Counted from the stretch's first letter, positions 27,333-34,016 are shown. The stretch: 42,261 nucleotides of DNA from Gammaproteobacteria bacterium (GCA_015490755.1 WFXF01000028.1:1-42261); one strand, 5' to 3'. The notes: generated from the sequence alone by a model not told the origin. Translations and numbers: made by a program.

Positions 27333-27923
27333 ATGAAAAATTATGTGATTATACCTGTTTTGATGTTAGTGGTACTTCTTTCCGGTTGTAAGGATGACAA
27401 GACAGGCACAACGGAATTAGAAGGAACTTGGAGTATTGGTTGTACTTCTGACGGCTTTGATAATTATAGCAAGGAGACGTTAACTTACTCAGGCAATTCA
27501 ATATCAATGAAGATTGAAAATTTTGATGATGCGAGTTGTTCTGAGAAGGGGAAGCAGACAGAGTTTAGTGTCACTGGCAATTTTTCTCTAGGTGATGAAC
27601 TAACATTATCCTCAGGCCGCGCAGCACGTAACATAGATTTAAGTAACCTAAAGTGGTTCATCACGATCTATAATGGCACTGTAATACCTGCATTTAATTC
27701 AAAACAACTATGCGGAAAAGCAAATTGGCAAAAAGGTCAAAAAACTGAAATTACCAATTGTGATGCGTTTGGTGGGGCGTTGGGACAATCTGAGTCATAT
27801 GACATATATCGAATTTCTGGGACAAGCCTGTTTCAAGGAGATACTGAGTATGGAGATACTCGCAGTAAAAATAACCGCCCTACTCAATTATTAGAAGGCA
27901 GCTTTTACACAAAAGCTAATTAG
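27333..27923 (+). CDS. Putative lipoprotein, unknown function
   Basis: The 196-residue protein has a lipoprotein signal: MKNYVIIPVLMLVVLLSGC, with the lipobox LSGC. The next residues (KDDKTG) include Asp at position +3 after the lipidated Cys. The mature part begins LEGTWSIGCTSDG and continues with ETLTYSGNSISMKIENFDD. That pattern is common to lipocalin-like or META-like secreted proteins that open with a GTW motif, but no family is certain. Four mature Cys besides the lipid anchor may form disulfides. AAGGAAG precedes the ATG at 27333. The palindromic operator lies about 120 bases upstream. Confidence 0.72.
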   Translation: MKNYVIIPVLMLVVLLSGCKDDKTGTTELEGTWSIGCTSDGFDNYSKETLTYSGNSISMKIENFDDASCSEKGKQTEFSVTGNFSLGDELTLSSGRAARNIDLSNLKWFITIYNGTVIPAFNSKQLCGKANWQKGQKTEITNCDAFGGALGQSESYDIYRISGTSLFQGDTEYGDTRSKNNRPTQLLEGSFYTKAN

Positions 27924-27954
27924 TAGTTTATGTAAATAATAACCTAATCGGGAA

Positions 27955-27978
27955 GCTGAGGGTATAGATATCCTCAGC
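27955..27978. terminator. Hairpin after the lipoprotein gene
   Basis: GCTGAGG (27955-27961) pairs with CCTCAGC (27972-27978), and the stem continues inward through G-T and TAT/ATA. It starts 31 bases after the stop codon. No T-run follows, so termination is possible but unproven. Confidence 0.35.
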
Positions 27979-28164
27979 ACCCACAACACCCTGCCTACGC
28001 TTCCGCAGAGGGCACTTCCTAACAGAAGAGAGAGCTTTCAGAGTCTGAGCGTGTATCGATAAAGCATGTTCTTAAACTCCTTAATGCTGGGTTACGTACG
28101 AAACAATAACCCTGAGTGGCACTACTAACGCTTAAAATTGCCTGCATTCGTCAAAGGAAGAAGT

Positions 28165-28680
28165 ATGTTTAATTTCAAGGCAATAATTGCCACTGTACTT
28201 ATGAGCCTTGTTAGCATGAGCACTCATGCAGATTATTTCTGGCTAGAGGCTAGAGCCGGAGGTTCAAACATAGGCCTTAATTTAGGAATCCAACTCAACT
28301 ACGCCGTTAAAGAGCATGTTTACTCCATTGGATTTGCAAACCCAGATACTGATTTACTGTTTGATAATGAAGGCAATGTTGCGTATGAGGAATACTATAT
28401 AGTTTATGGTATACACAATTATAAAAAGTGGTATAGCACTACAATGCAAGCTGGTATTAGCGCGATGAAAAAGCAAGTGTCTTCATCTTGTGAGAATATC
28501 GGACTTCTTCGTACTGAGTGTGAAAATGAAAGCAACTCTATAACGGTAGGCATCCCTTTAGATTTCACGGTAACCCTTGGTAAATATGCTGGATTAGGTC
28601 TAAACCTCCACTTAAATATCAATTCACTTCAGCCGTTGGCTGCACTCAGTATCAATTATTCGATAGGGAAATTTAATTAA
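28165..28680 (+). CDS. Secreted, outer-membrane-barrel-like protein of unknown function
   Basis: The 171-residue protein has a signal peptide (MFNFKAIIATVLMSLVSMSTHA) followed by DYFWLEARAGGSNIGLNLGIQLNYAV. Alternating hydrophobic strands run to the end (LDFTVTLGKYAGLGLNLHLNINSLQPLAALSINYSIGKFN). Strand alternation and a C-terminal aromatic residue near the end fit a small beta-barrel in the outer membrane. Two Cys (SSSCENIGLLRTECEN) may form a loop disulfide. AAAGGAAG precedes the ATG at 28165; the frame upstream is ignored. No family was recognised. Confidence 0.68.
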   Translation: MFNFKAIIATVLMSLVSMSTHADYFWLEARAGGSNIGLNLGIQLNYAVKEHVYSIGFANPDTDLLFDNEGNVAYEEYYIVYGIHNYKKWYSTTMQAGISAMKKQVSSSCENIGLLRTECENESNSITVGIPLDFTVTLGKYAGLGLNLHLNINSLQPLAALSINYSIGKFN

Positions 28681-28727
28681 CGGATTAAGCGTGGTGTATG
28701 AAGGAAAAACATCAATTTAAATGAACA

Positions 28728-28760
28728 AAATCACTACTGAGTGATTTGCATATTTATAAT
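28728..28760 (+). promoter_or_regulatory. Palindrome and -10 box before the small membrane protein gene
   Basis: AAATCACT (28728-28735) and AGTGATTT (28740-28747) are perfect 8-bp arms around ACTG. A consensus TATAAT follows at 28755-28760, 24 bases before the GTG start. There is no good -35 box; the palindrome covers that place, as an activator site or operator would. Confidence 0.4.
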
Positions 28761-28783
28761 CTATATTAATTTGGAGAAAAAAA

Positions 28784-28984
28784 GTGTTAACCCGTATTTT
28801 TTCAGACGCTTTTAATGGAGCCATTTTTGGAGCAATAGGTATCATCATAATGATTGAAGTATCAAGTAGCATGGTTCAATTTACTTATGCTCTATTTGCT
28901 GGTAGCTACTCAATCACGGCTTTACTTGGTGGTTTAATCGGGGCCGTAATTAATAGCCTTATTTCAATTTCTGGAAAAGGTTAG
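28784..28984 (+). CDS. Small membrane protein, unknown
   Basis: This 66-residue protein starts with GTG after GGAGAAAAAA. Two hydrophobic segments are seen: FGAIGIIIMIEVSSSMVQFTYALFAG and ITALLGGLIGAVINSLISI. Both hold Gly residues spaced as in helix-packing motifs. No family was recognised; the good ribosome binding site and clean membrane pattern support a real gene. It lies between the barrel-like protein and the HTH regulator on the same strand. Confidence 0.55.
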   Translation: MLTRIFSDAFNGAIFGAIGIIIMIEVSSSMVQFTYALFAGSYSITALLGGLIGAVINSLISISGKG

Positions 28985-29010
28985 CCTCTTCATATAGCAC
29001 CTACTTTACC

Positions 29011-29032
29011 AAAGGTGAAAATATTCACCTTT
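29011..29032. promoter_or_regulatory. 22-bp palindrome upstream of the HTH regulator gene (operator copy 2)
   Basis: AAAGGTGAA (29011-29019) and TTCACCTTT (29024-29032) are perfect 9-bp arms around AATA. The core AGGTGAAAATATTCACCT differs at two positions from the palindrome at 27195-27212. It lies about 110 bases before the regulator ATG, which fits autoregulation. Confidence 0.6.
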
Positions 29033-29142
29033 ACTAAGAGGTAGATTTTGTTCTAGAGTCGGGCATTATGAATATGTTGTCAAAAACATCAATAAATACA
29101 GACAAGTAATCATATTTCATTACGTTACAAAGAGGGAATAGC

Positions 29143-29973
29143 ATGAAAAAAGCTTCTGAACCTTTACCACACCTGAAAGAAAAACTTGGAATTTTATTAA
29201 AACAGTTGGGGCGAAAACAGAGCTGGTTAGCTGCTGAGCTAGGCCTTAATCGTAGTCGTATCTCACGAATCAAAAAAGATGGAAAAGTACCAGACGCAAA
29301 AATCATGGCGTTCTGCCACGCACTTAGAGTTACTCCGCAAGAGTTAGAACTAGAAAGCATTGATGAATTTAAAAACAAACGTGAAAATAATTCAGACAAC
29401 AAAGAAGAAGGCGTTGAGTGGCGTGATTTTGTAAAAAAACACAACGAATTTAATCTAAAAGTTCAGCCCAAAAAGAAGCACTCTATGCCCCTAAAAGTAA
29501 TTTCTCCACTTGATGCACAAAGAGGCCTTTCTTATGAACAAAAACCTGCCAGCATAACCCTGCTTAAGCAAAAGCTCGTATCTTTAAGACAGCAAATTGA
29601 ATTTGAAATCCTCTACAATGAAACTGGTTTAAGTGATGATATTGAAGTTATTACATACGTATTGCTGTTAGAAGACGAAAGTGGTCTGAATATTATTGCA
29701 CCACTGAAACAACCATCAAAACCTCAAGCAAGTTCAAATGCATATTTATTCAGCAATGATAATAATGGTGGGTTTTATGCAAGTGAGCCTGTTGGCCAAC
29801 ATACAGCACATTTACTCTTGCTCTCCCAAGCATTAACAGAAGAAATTCAGCAGGATTTTAATAGTCAAAATATTAGAAGAGCCGCTGATAAATTAGCAAT
29901 CTGGCTACAAAATAAAGAAAACAAAATTAACTTTTCTTTAAATAGCACTAACTTTTTTGTTTCAACTCAGTAG
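29143..29973 (+). CDS. XRE-type HTH regulator with an unrecognised C-terminal domain
   Basis: In this 276-residue protein, residues about 9-66 form an XRE/Cro-like helix-turn-helix (LKEKLGILLKQLGRKQSWLAAELGLNRSRISRIKKDGKVPDAKIMAFCHALRVTPQELE). A charged linker follows. The C-terminal half (from about 140) has no recognised domain; it contains EFEILYNETGLSDDIEVITYVLLLEDESGLNIIAPL and ends with an AADKLAIWL helix, perhaps a sensor or oligomerisation part. AGAGGGAA precedes the start. The gene is preceded by one of the two matching palindromes, so it may control itself and the lipoprotein gene. Confidence 0.72.
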   Translation: MKKASEPLPHLKEKLGILLKQLGRKQSWLAAELGLNRSRISRIKKDGKVPDAKIMAFCHALRVTPQELELESIDEFKNKRENNSDNKEEGVEWRDFVKKHNEFNLKVQPKKKHSMPLKVISPLDAQRGLSYEQKPASITLLKQKLVSLRQQIEFEILYNETGLSDDIEVITYVLLLEDESGLNIIAPLKQPSKPQASSNAYLFSNDNNGGFYASEPVGQHTAHLLLLSQALTEEIQQDFNSQNIRRAADKLAIWLQNKENKINFSLNSTNFFVSTQ

Positions 29974-29981
29974 GTGACCCA

Positions 29982-30038
29982 ATGAGCAATATAAATAAAC
30001 TTATACTAAATCAAACTCCTGAAAGGAGTCATAAATGA
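29982..30038 (+). CDS. 18-codon leader ORF coupled to the downstream membrane protein gene
   Basis: An ATG with AGGTGA four bases before it starts an 18-codon frame (MSNINKLILNQTPERSHK) directly after the regulator stop. Its TGA overlaps the ATG of the next gene (ATGA). The frame runs through the hairpin at 30015-30029, which holds the next gene's ribosome binding site. Ribosomes on the leader would therefore open that site. This is inferred from layout only. Confidence 0.4.
   Translation: MSNINKLILNQTPERSHK
30015..30029 (+). promoter_or_regulatory. Hairpin covering the Shine-Dalgarno of the 30035 gene
   Basis: ACTCCT (30015-30020) pairs with AGGAGT (30024-30029) around GAA, six base pairs with a three-base loop. 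AGGAG is the only ribosome binding site for the ATG at 30035, so in the folded RNA it is hidden. Confidence 0.5.
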
Positions 30039-30304
30039 GTTGGTGGCCCAAGTTTTTTATCGCTCTATTTATTGATTTTCTAGACATGACCGTAGGGCGA
30101 CTTTTATTTGTCATACCATTTAGTGGCGAAATAATCGGTGTTGCTGTCGGCTATGCGATGTTTGGTAAAAAGGCCTTTTTCTATGCCCTGGAAGCCATTG
30201 ACCCCACCGAACAAATCGATGGCTTTATCCCAACCGCAACACTGATCGCACTTGCAGCAAAAGCTGACCATGATCAAAAACTCCAGTTGGCTAAAGCTCG
30301 TTAA
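30035..30304 (+). CDS. Small membrane protein, unknown
   Basis: The 89-residue protein starts MSWWPKFFIALFIDFLDMTVGRLLFVIPFSGEIIGVAVGYAMFGKKAFFYAL, with one or two membrane helices. A soluble tail rich in Ala, Lys and Asp follows (GFIPTATLIALAAKADHDQKLQLAKAR). A strong AGGAG lies before the start, but in a hairpin. No family was recognised. It stands last in the plus-strand group of accessory genes after the HTH regulator. Confidence 0.6.
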   Translation: MSWWPKFFIALFIDFLDMTVGRLLFVIPFSGEIIGVAVGYAMFGKKAFFYALEAIDPTEQIDGFIPTATLIALAAKADHDQKLQLAKAR

Positions 30305-30448
30305 GGAGTGCAACAAAACCAAAGAATTTTCTCACAAAAACTACTGGGGTTGGCATAGCAATTATAGGAAGAATATTAATGATGGGAGATGACGTTTGCT
30401 TTAAATTGTATTAGTTGGCCTATCCGCTGGAGCACCTTAATACCGCGA

Positions 30449-30736
30449 TTACACTACACGAGATGCTAATTTTTTATAAATTGTACTTTTGTCCCGTTTA
30501 CCTACAGCTAATACATAAATTACGATTTCATCATCCAATACCTCGTATGCTAATCTATAGCCCGCTACACGTAATTTGATCTTATAAACATAATCATAAC
30601 CTTTTAACTTAGCCGATGGCACATGAGGGTTTACAAGTCTCTCTGCAAGTTTTTTCTTAAATTGTTTCTTGAGTGGTTCAGCTAGTTTATCCCACTCTTT
30701 TTTAGCTAGGGGAAGAAACTTTAATTTATAAGTCAT
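30449..30736 (-). CDS. relE: RelE-family toxin (RelE/StbE type)
   Basis: The 95-residue basic protein has the RelE pattern MTYKLKFLPLAKKEWDKLAEPLKKQFKKKLAERLVNPHVPSAKLKGYDYVYKIKLRVAGYRLAYEV. It ends VIYVLAVGKRDKSTIYKKL, with the C-terminal catalytic-type Lys/Arg/Tyr residues. RelE toxins cut mRNA in the ribosomal A site. The start overlaps the antitoxin gene by 11 bases. It differs clearly from the RelE-type toxin at 304-573. Confidence 0.93.
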   Translation of the reverse strand: MTYKLKFLPLAKKEWDKLAEPLKKQFKKKLAERLVNPHVPSAKLKGYDYVYKIKLRVAGYRLAYEVLDDEIVIYVLAVGKRDKSTIYKKLASRVV

Positions 30737-30977
30737 TTAAATCAACTTCAATAGCGCTTGATAAATCTGCACGTCGATTTTCAACTACTTGGCTCAACTC
30801 ATAATCATCTAGCACATCCATTAACCATTCATATGTTTCCGCAGGAACTAAATAGGCTGTAGGTTTATTATGATTTAATATAGCAATGGCTGAGCCATCA
30901 GCTTCATTCAATAATGATGTAGGATTTTTTTTAAGCTCAGAAATACTTGCTGAGAAATCAGCTAATACTTGCCTCAT
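30726..30977 (-). CDS. relB: RelB/StbD-type antitoxin
   Basis: The 83-residue antitoxin matches the StbD/RelB (Phd-like) group: VLADFSASISELKKNPTSLLNEADGSAIAILNHNKPTAYLVPAETYEWLMD, then an acidic tail (LDDYELSQVVENRRADL) that binds the toxin. The ATG at 30977 is preferred over upstream TTG and GTG codons because GGTGAA lies before it. AATTAAG-type repeats just upstream are likely its operators. Confidence 0.9.
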   Translation of the reverse strand: MRQVLADFSASISELKKNPTSLLNEADGSAIAILNHNKPTAYLVPAETYEWLMDVLDDYELSQVVENRRADLSSAIEVDLNDL

Positions 30978-30998
30978 AACATTCACCAATTAAGTATC

Positions 30999-31051
30999 AA
31001 ATTAAGCCCTTATTTTAGAACTTAATTTAATTAATAGCTAGAGCTTAATTT
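30999..31051. promoter_or_regulatory. Repeated TTAATT operator-like sites before relBE
   Basis: AAATTAAGC (30999-31007) and its exact reverse complement GCTTAATTT (31043-31051) flank a third CTTAATTT at 31021-31028. Three copies just upstream of the antitoxin start fit cooperative binding by the RelB-RelE complex. The region also separates relBE from brnA upstream on the same strand. Confidence 0.45.
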
Positions 31052-31093
31052 ATCGGTATAACGCCATTACTATTTTTAGGCCTTTGCATTTTT

Positions 31094-31345
31094 TTATTCT
31101 TCACGAATAACTTTTCTTAATAGCGTTTCATCCACTATTGATGAAGAGCTATAGGCCTTTAATGTTTGATTAATCAGCGTTTGATAACCTAAACCTTTCT
31201 GTTTTGCTTTTAATCGAAAACTCTTTATGACTTCGTTATCCAGCATTATAGTGATTCGTGTTTTACCTTCTTCTGTTTGTAACTGCGCTAAATGAGGAAC
31301 ATCTTTAGCTCGCTTGGCTTTTGAAAAATCATATTCTTCACGCAT
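31094..31345 (-). CDS. brnA: BrnA antitoxin
   Basis: The 83-residue protein begins REEYDFSKAKRAKDVPHLAQLQ, the conserved BrnA start. It continues with the ribbon-helix-helix part GKTRITIMLDNEVIKSFRLKAKQKGLGYQTLINQTLKAY. In Brucella BrnA binds and neutralises the RelE-fold toxin BrnT and represses the operon. Its ATG overlaps the end of the HepT-BrnT chimera by eight bases, the coupling expected of a brnT-brnA pair. The BrnT half retained in the chimera is its natural partner. Confidence 0.92.
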   Translation of the reverse strand: MREEYDFSKAKRAKDVPHLAQLQTEEGKTRITIMLDNEVIKSFRLKAKQKGLGYQTLINQTLKAYSSSSIVDETLLRKVIREE

Positions 31346-31691
31346 AACATCCTGCCTCTTTTTTCGTGGCCTTTCTTGCCGAAATTAAACGAATTATTTT
31401 GTCATTTCTTAGCGTATAAACTATTGTGAGTAGGCGAGCCGCCTTATTACTCAAACCAACTAATACCCAGCGGTTCTCATCTATTGAGCCAACATCCTCT
31501 TGTACAAGTGCCATTTCATCATAAAGTACTGTTGCTGCTTCACCAATTAACTCAAGATTGCGAACTGTAGCATCATAATTCAAACCTGTGACCTCAAATG
31601 TTGCCTGATCCAGACCATCACAATAAGAGATAACATTCTGAGCAAAACCAACCATATCATCTATATAAAAATGCCATGCTCTTTCAGACAT
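31338..31691 (-). CDS. Chimeric toxin: HepT N-terminal half fused to BrnT C-terminal half
   Basis: In this 117-residue open frame, residues 1-54 are the HepT (HEPN, DUF86) N terminus: SERAWHFYIDDMVGFAQN, GLNYDATVRNLELIGEAAT. Residues about 51-117 are the BrnT C terminus: EAATVLYDE, RWVLVGLSNKAARLLTIVYTLR, IIRLISARKATKKEAGCY. Both parents carry EAAT at the join, so the fusion probably arose by deletion between short homologies (31529-31543). The HepT RX4HXY RNase motif and AMPylated Tyr are gone, as are the BrnT N-terminal KHGV region and first strands. The gene overlaps mntA and brnA by eight bases each. It may be inactive, or act as a new bipartite antitoxin-binding protein. Confidence 0.88.
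   Translation of the reverse strand: MSERAWHFYIDDMVGFAQNVISYCDGLDQATFEVTGLNYDATVRNLELIGEAATVLYDEMALVQEDVGSIDENRWVLVGLSNKAARLLTIVYTLRNDKIIRLISARKATKKEAGCYA
31638..31680. repeat. Direct repeat copy 2 (hepT 5' end)
   Basis: This 43-base stretch matches 25306-25348 at 41 positions, in the same orientation. It encodes the N terminus of the chimeric toxin. Recombination between the two copies would remove the island between them. Confidence 0.85.
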
Positions 31692-31974
31692 TAACAGCCT
31701 CTCGCTCTATAAAAGGCCGCAATTCAGATCGCATCGCTTTTTCAGTTACCAAATCAACCGGATGACCCAATTCATCTTCCAGATAAAATTGCACGCCAAA
31801 ATACTTTTCAGAGGTTGCAGGCCCATCAAATGAGACGACAATATCAATATCACTATCAGGTCGCGCTTCATCACGCACCGTAGAACCAAACAAAGCCAAA
31901 CGTGTTACCCCAAAATTCTTCACTAAATCAGGTTTGAGTTTGGCAAGAGTGTCTAATGCCTGTATACGATTCAT
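31684..31974 (-). CDS. mntA: MntA antitoxin, minimal nucleotidyltransferase
   Basis: The 96-residue MNT protein has the motif GVTRLALFGSTVRDEARPDSDIDIVVSFDG near residues 22-51. It includes the GSxxR nucleotide-binding loop and the DxD metal site. MntA proteins neutralise HepT by adding AMP groups to a Tyr near its RNase motif. Here the neighbouring HepT has lost that Tyr, so the classical mechanism cannot operate on it. The stop overlaps the chimera start by eight bases. The remaining HepT N-terminal half may still be bound. Confidence 0.93.
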   Translation of the reverse strand: MNRIQALDTLAKLKPDLVKNFGVTRLALFGSTVRDEARPDSDIDIVVSFDGPATSEKYFGVQFYLEDELGHPVDLVTEKAMRSELRPFIEREAVNV

Positions 31975-32049
31975 AAATATTTTTCCAGTTTATCCAGATT
32001 CATTTCGTAATACCCGTACAATTATGCAATTTCATCGCTTATATTGCTC

Positions 32050-32736
32050 TCATTCATCCTTACAACGCACGATATCAAGATAATCGCGCAAGCTTCTTCC
32101 CGACAAGACTTCAAACTTCTCTTCTAATAATTTAATATTTTTCATTCGATCCAGACGAAAATGACGAAATTCGTCACGCAGCTCACACCAGGCCACTAGC
32201 GTCCAGACACGCCCCCAATAAAATAGCCCCAGGGGATGTACAGTCCGTGATGAATGTTGACCATCTTCTCGTGTGTAGTCATAAGCCGTTTTGCATTGTT
32301 GTTTGATTGCACAGCGTAACAGAGCCAAATGCTCTTGAGTGATCGGGCTGACATTGAAATCAGGCACCAGCAACTCTTCACGATCCAGTTCCGGCCTGAG
32401 CCGCTCTGGAAGTGCATTTTCTATTTTACGAATGGCCTGATGCGCTGCACTCGCCAGACTTTTATCTGTCCATGCCTGCACCATACGGGCACCTAAAATT
32501 AATGCCGCCAGCTCTTCTTCGTCAAACATCAACGATGGAAGGTGAAAACCTTTCATCAGACGATAGCCCACACCGGCCTCACCTTCGATCGGCACACCAG
32601 AAAGCGATAGGTCCTGAATATCCCGATAAATGGTACGTTCGGAAACCTCCAGTTCTTCAGCAAGGTTGCGAGCAGTTGTGACCTTGTTATGATCTAACAA
32701 CCCGACAATTTGAAACAGACGATCGGCTCTGCGCAT
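32050..32736 (-). CDS. YafY-like transcription regulator with HTH and WYL domains
   Basis: In this 228-residue protein, residues 1-60 are an HTH_11 winged helix (MRRADRLFQIVGLLDHNKVTTARNLAEELEVSERTIYRDIQDLSLSGVPIEGEAGVGYRL). Residues about 135-220 are a WYL domain (ALLRCAIKQQCKTAYDYTREDGQHSSRTVHPLGLFYWGRVWTLVAWCELRDEFRHFRLDRM). Such regulators sense ligands, often nucleic-acid or nucleotide-like, through WYL. The ATG follows the DUF2461 stop directly, so it is the last gene of a three-gene operon and probably regulates it through the inverted repeat at 33882-33905. Confidence 0.92.
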   Translation of the reverse strand: MRRADRLFQIVGLLDHNKVTTARNLAEELEVSERTIYRDIQDLSLSGVPIEGEAGVGYRLMKGFHLPSLMFDEEELAALILGARMVQAWTDKSLASAAHQAIRKIENALPERLRPELDREELLVPDFNVSPITQEHLALLRCAIKQQCKTAYDYTREDGQHSSRTVHPLGLFYWGRVWTLVAWCELRDEFRHFRLDRMKNIKLLEEKFEVLSGRSLRDYLDIVRCKDE

Positions 32737-33423
32737 TTAAAAACGCAACTCCAAAGCATTACATAAGTAGCTCATTAATGGCGTGGCCTGACTAAAACGC
32801 TCAGACACCAGAGGAAACAGTTTCTTTGACACCACCTCTTTTTCGCTGAGGTTAGCAATTGCGATAAAATCTTTACGCTTCAGATCGTCAATCAACGAAT
32901 GATCCTTTGCATAGCCGCGTGGTGGATTTTTTAGTGCATCACCTTCAAGGGTAAAGTGTTTGTTGAAGTTTTTGTCATCTCGGGCTGTCACCCAGCCATC
33001 ACCTTTTTCAACAATAGCGTCACGAATTTTGCCTAATGTTTTAGAGTCGGGTCGCCAAATACCGACACCGATAAAACATGCGCCATTTTCGATATGCAGA
33101 TAAAATCCCGGTGCATGTACATCCTTGCCGACCTCGTGACGAAACTGAATACCAATATTGGTTTTGTAGGGACGCTTATCCTTGCCAAAACGCATATCAC
33201 GATGAACACGCATTAAAGAGCCACCCACTTTTTTAGGCAGTGCCGTAAAGTGAGGCGATATAATCGCCAGCTCATTGGCAAAATCAGTAATAAAATTCAG
33301 GGCGGGTATGCGAACCGTCTCTTCATAAACCTGCCTGTTTTCCTGAAACCAGTCACGATTGTTATTCGCCGCCAGTTTCGATAAAAAAGTAAAGGTTTCC
33401 TGAGTGAAGAAACGATCCGACAT
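32737..33423 (-). CDS. DUF2461 family protein (TIGR02453)
   Basis: The 228-residue protein shows the DUF2461 pattern: FLSKLAANNNRDWFQENRQVYEETVRIPALNFI near residues 14-46, the invariant RVHRDMRFGKDKRPYKTNIGIQFRH near the middle, and GFYLHIENGACFIGVGIWRP. Biochemical function is not established for the family. It sits between a VOC protein gene (six bases upstream) and the WYL regulator gene (no gap). Confidence 0.9.
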   Translation of the reverse strand: MSDRFFTQETFTFLSKLAANNNRDWFQENRQVYEETVRIPALNFITDFANELAIISPHFTALPKKVGGSLMRVHRDMRFGKDKRPYKTNIGIQFRHEVGKDVHAPGFYLHIENGACFIGVGIWRPDSKTLGKIRDAIVEKGDGWVTARDDKNFNKHFTLEGDALKNPPRGYAKDHSLIDDLKRKDFIAIANLSEKEVVSKKLFPLVSERFSQATPLMSYLCNALELRF

Positions 33424-33429
33424 TTTTAA

Positions 33430-33825
33430 TTAATCCTTTTTGAAGTATGTGATTAACATAAGCGTCGCTCCTTGTGGATCCTGAATCACCACAAAGCGCC
33501 CTACTTCAGGGATATCCTGCGGTGGAACCAAAACCTTGCCACCCAGACTTTCAACACGAGCCGGCATCGCATCAACATCATCGACGGTAACATAAGCCCC
33601 CCAGCTGGGTGGCATTCCTGCGGCTTCTTTGGGCGTTGCCATAATACCCGCCACTTCTGTATCCCCTGCCTTGGCCATGGTATATGCGCCACAGCTGGAC
33701 TCCATATCTGTCAGGCTCCAGCCCAATAGATCACTATAAAAAGCCTTGGCTCCGGCAACATCGTTGGTCATCAACTCGTTCCAGCTGAACGCACCGTGTA
33801 ATTTCATTGCTTCTGTTGTACTCAT
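33430..33825 (-). CDS. VOC-family (glyoxalase/bleomycin-resistance fold) protein
   Basis: This 131-residue protein has two beta-alpha-beta-beta-beta modules: GAFSWNELMTNDVAGAKAFYSDLLGWSLTDME in the first and WGAYVTVDDVDAMPARVESLGGKVLVPPQDIPEVGRFVVIQDPQGATLMLI in the second. This fits the group of short VOC proteins annotated as glyoxalase-like. Metal ligands cannot be confirmed from sequence alone; the substrate is unknown. It is the first gene of the VOC-DUF2461-WYL operon. Confidence 0.88.
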   Translation of the reverse strand: MSTTEAMKLHGAFSWNELMTNDVAGAKAFYSDLLGWSLTDMESSCGAYTMAKAGDTEVAGIMATPKEAAGMPPSWGAYVTVDDVDAMPARVESLGGKVLVPPQDIPEVGRFVVIQDPQGATLMLITYFKKD

Positions 33826-33881
33826 TTTTATCCCCTTGTTTATATTAATTTTGTATCAGGAAATTTAAGTATATAGGGCGA

Positions 33882-33905
33882 CTCCTGACAGCATTGTGTC
33901 AGGAG
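33882..33905. promoter_or_regulatory. 9-bp inverted repeat in the VOC operon promoter region
   Basis: CTCCTGACA (33882-33890) and TGTCAGGAG (33897-33905) are perfect arms around a six-base spacer. On the minus strand one arm includes CTGTCA, followed 17 bases later by TTAAAT, a possible -35/-10 pair. This is a good place for binding by the WYL regulator encoded at the end of the operon. Confidence 0.45.
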
Positions 33906-34016
33906 AAATGAGAGAAAACTAAATTTTTGTTAATCGCACCCATTATAGATTTTATCTGACTGAGTAAATGACAGGGGTTTTCATAAAAAGCCTCGAGTCT
34001 GATCGTGGGTACGAGG

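Noticed and set aside
27924-28164. Possible small RNA between the lipoprotein and barrel-like genes
   Set aside because: One hairpin is present, but no promoter plus terminator pair can be shown.
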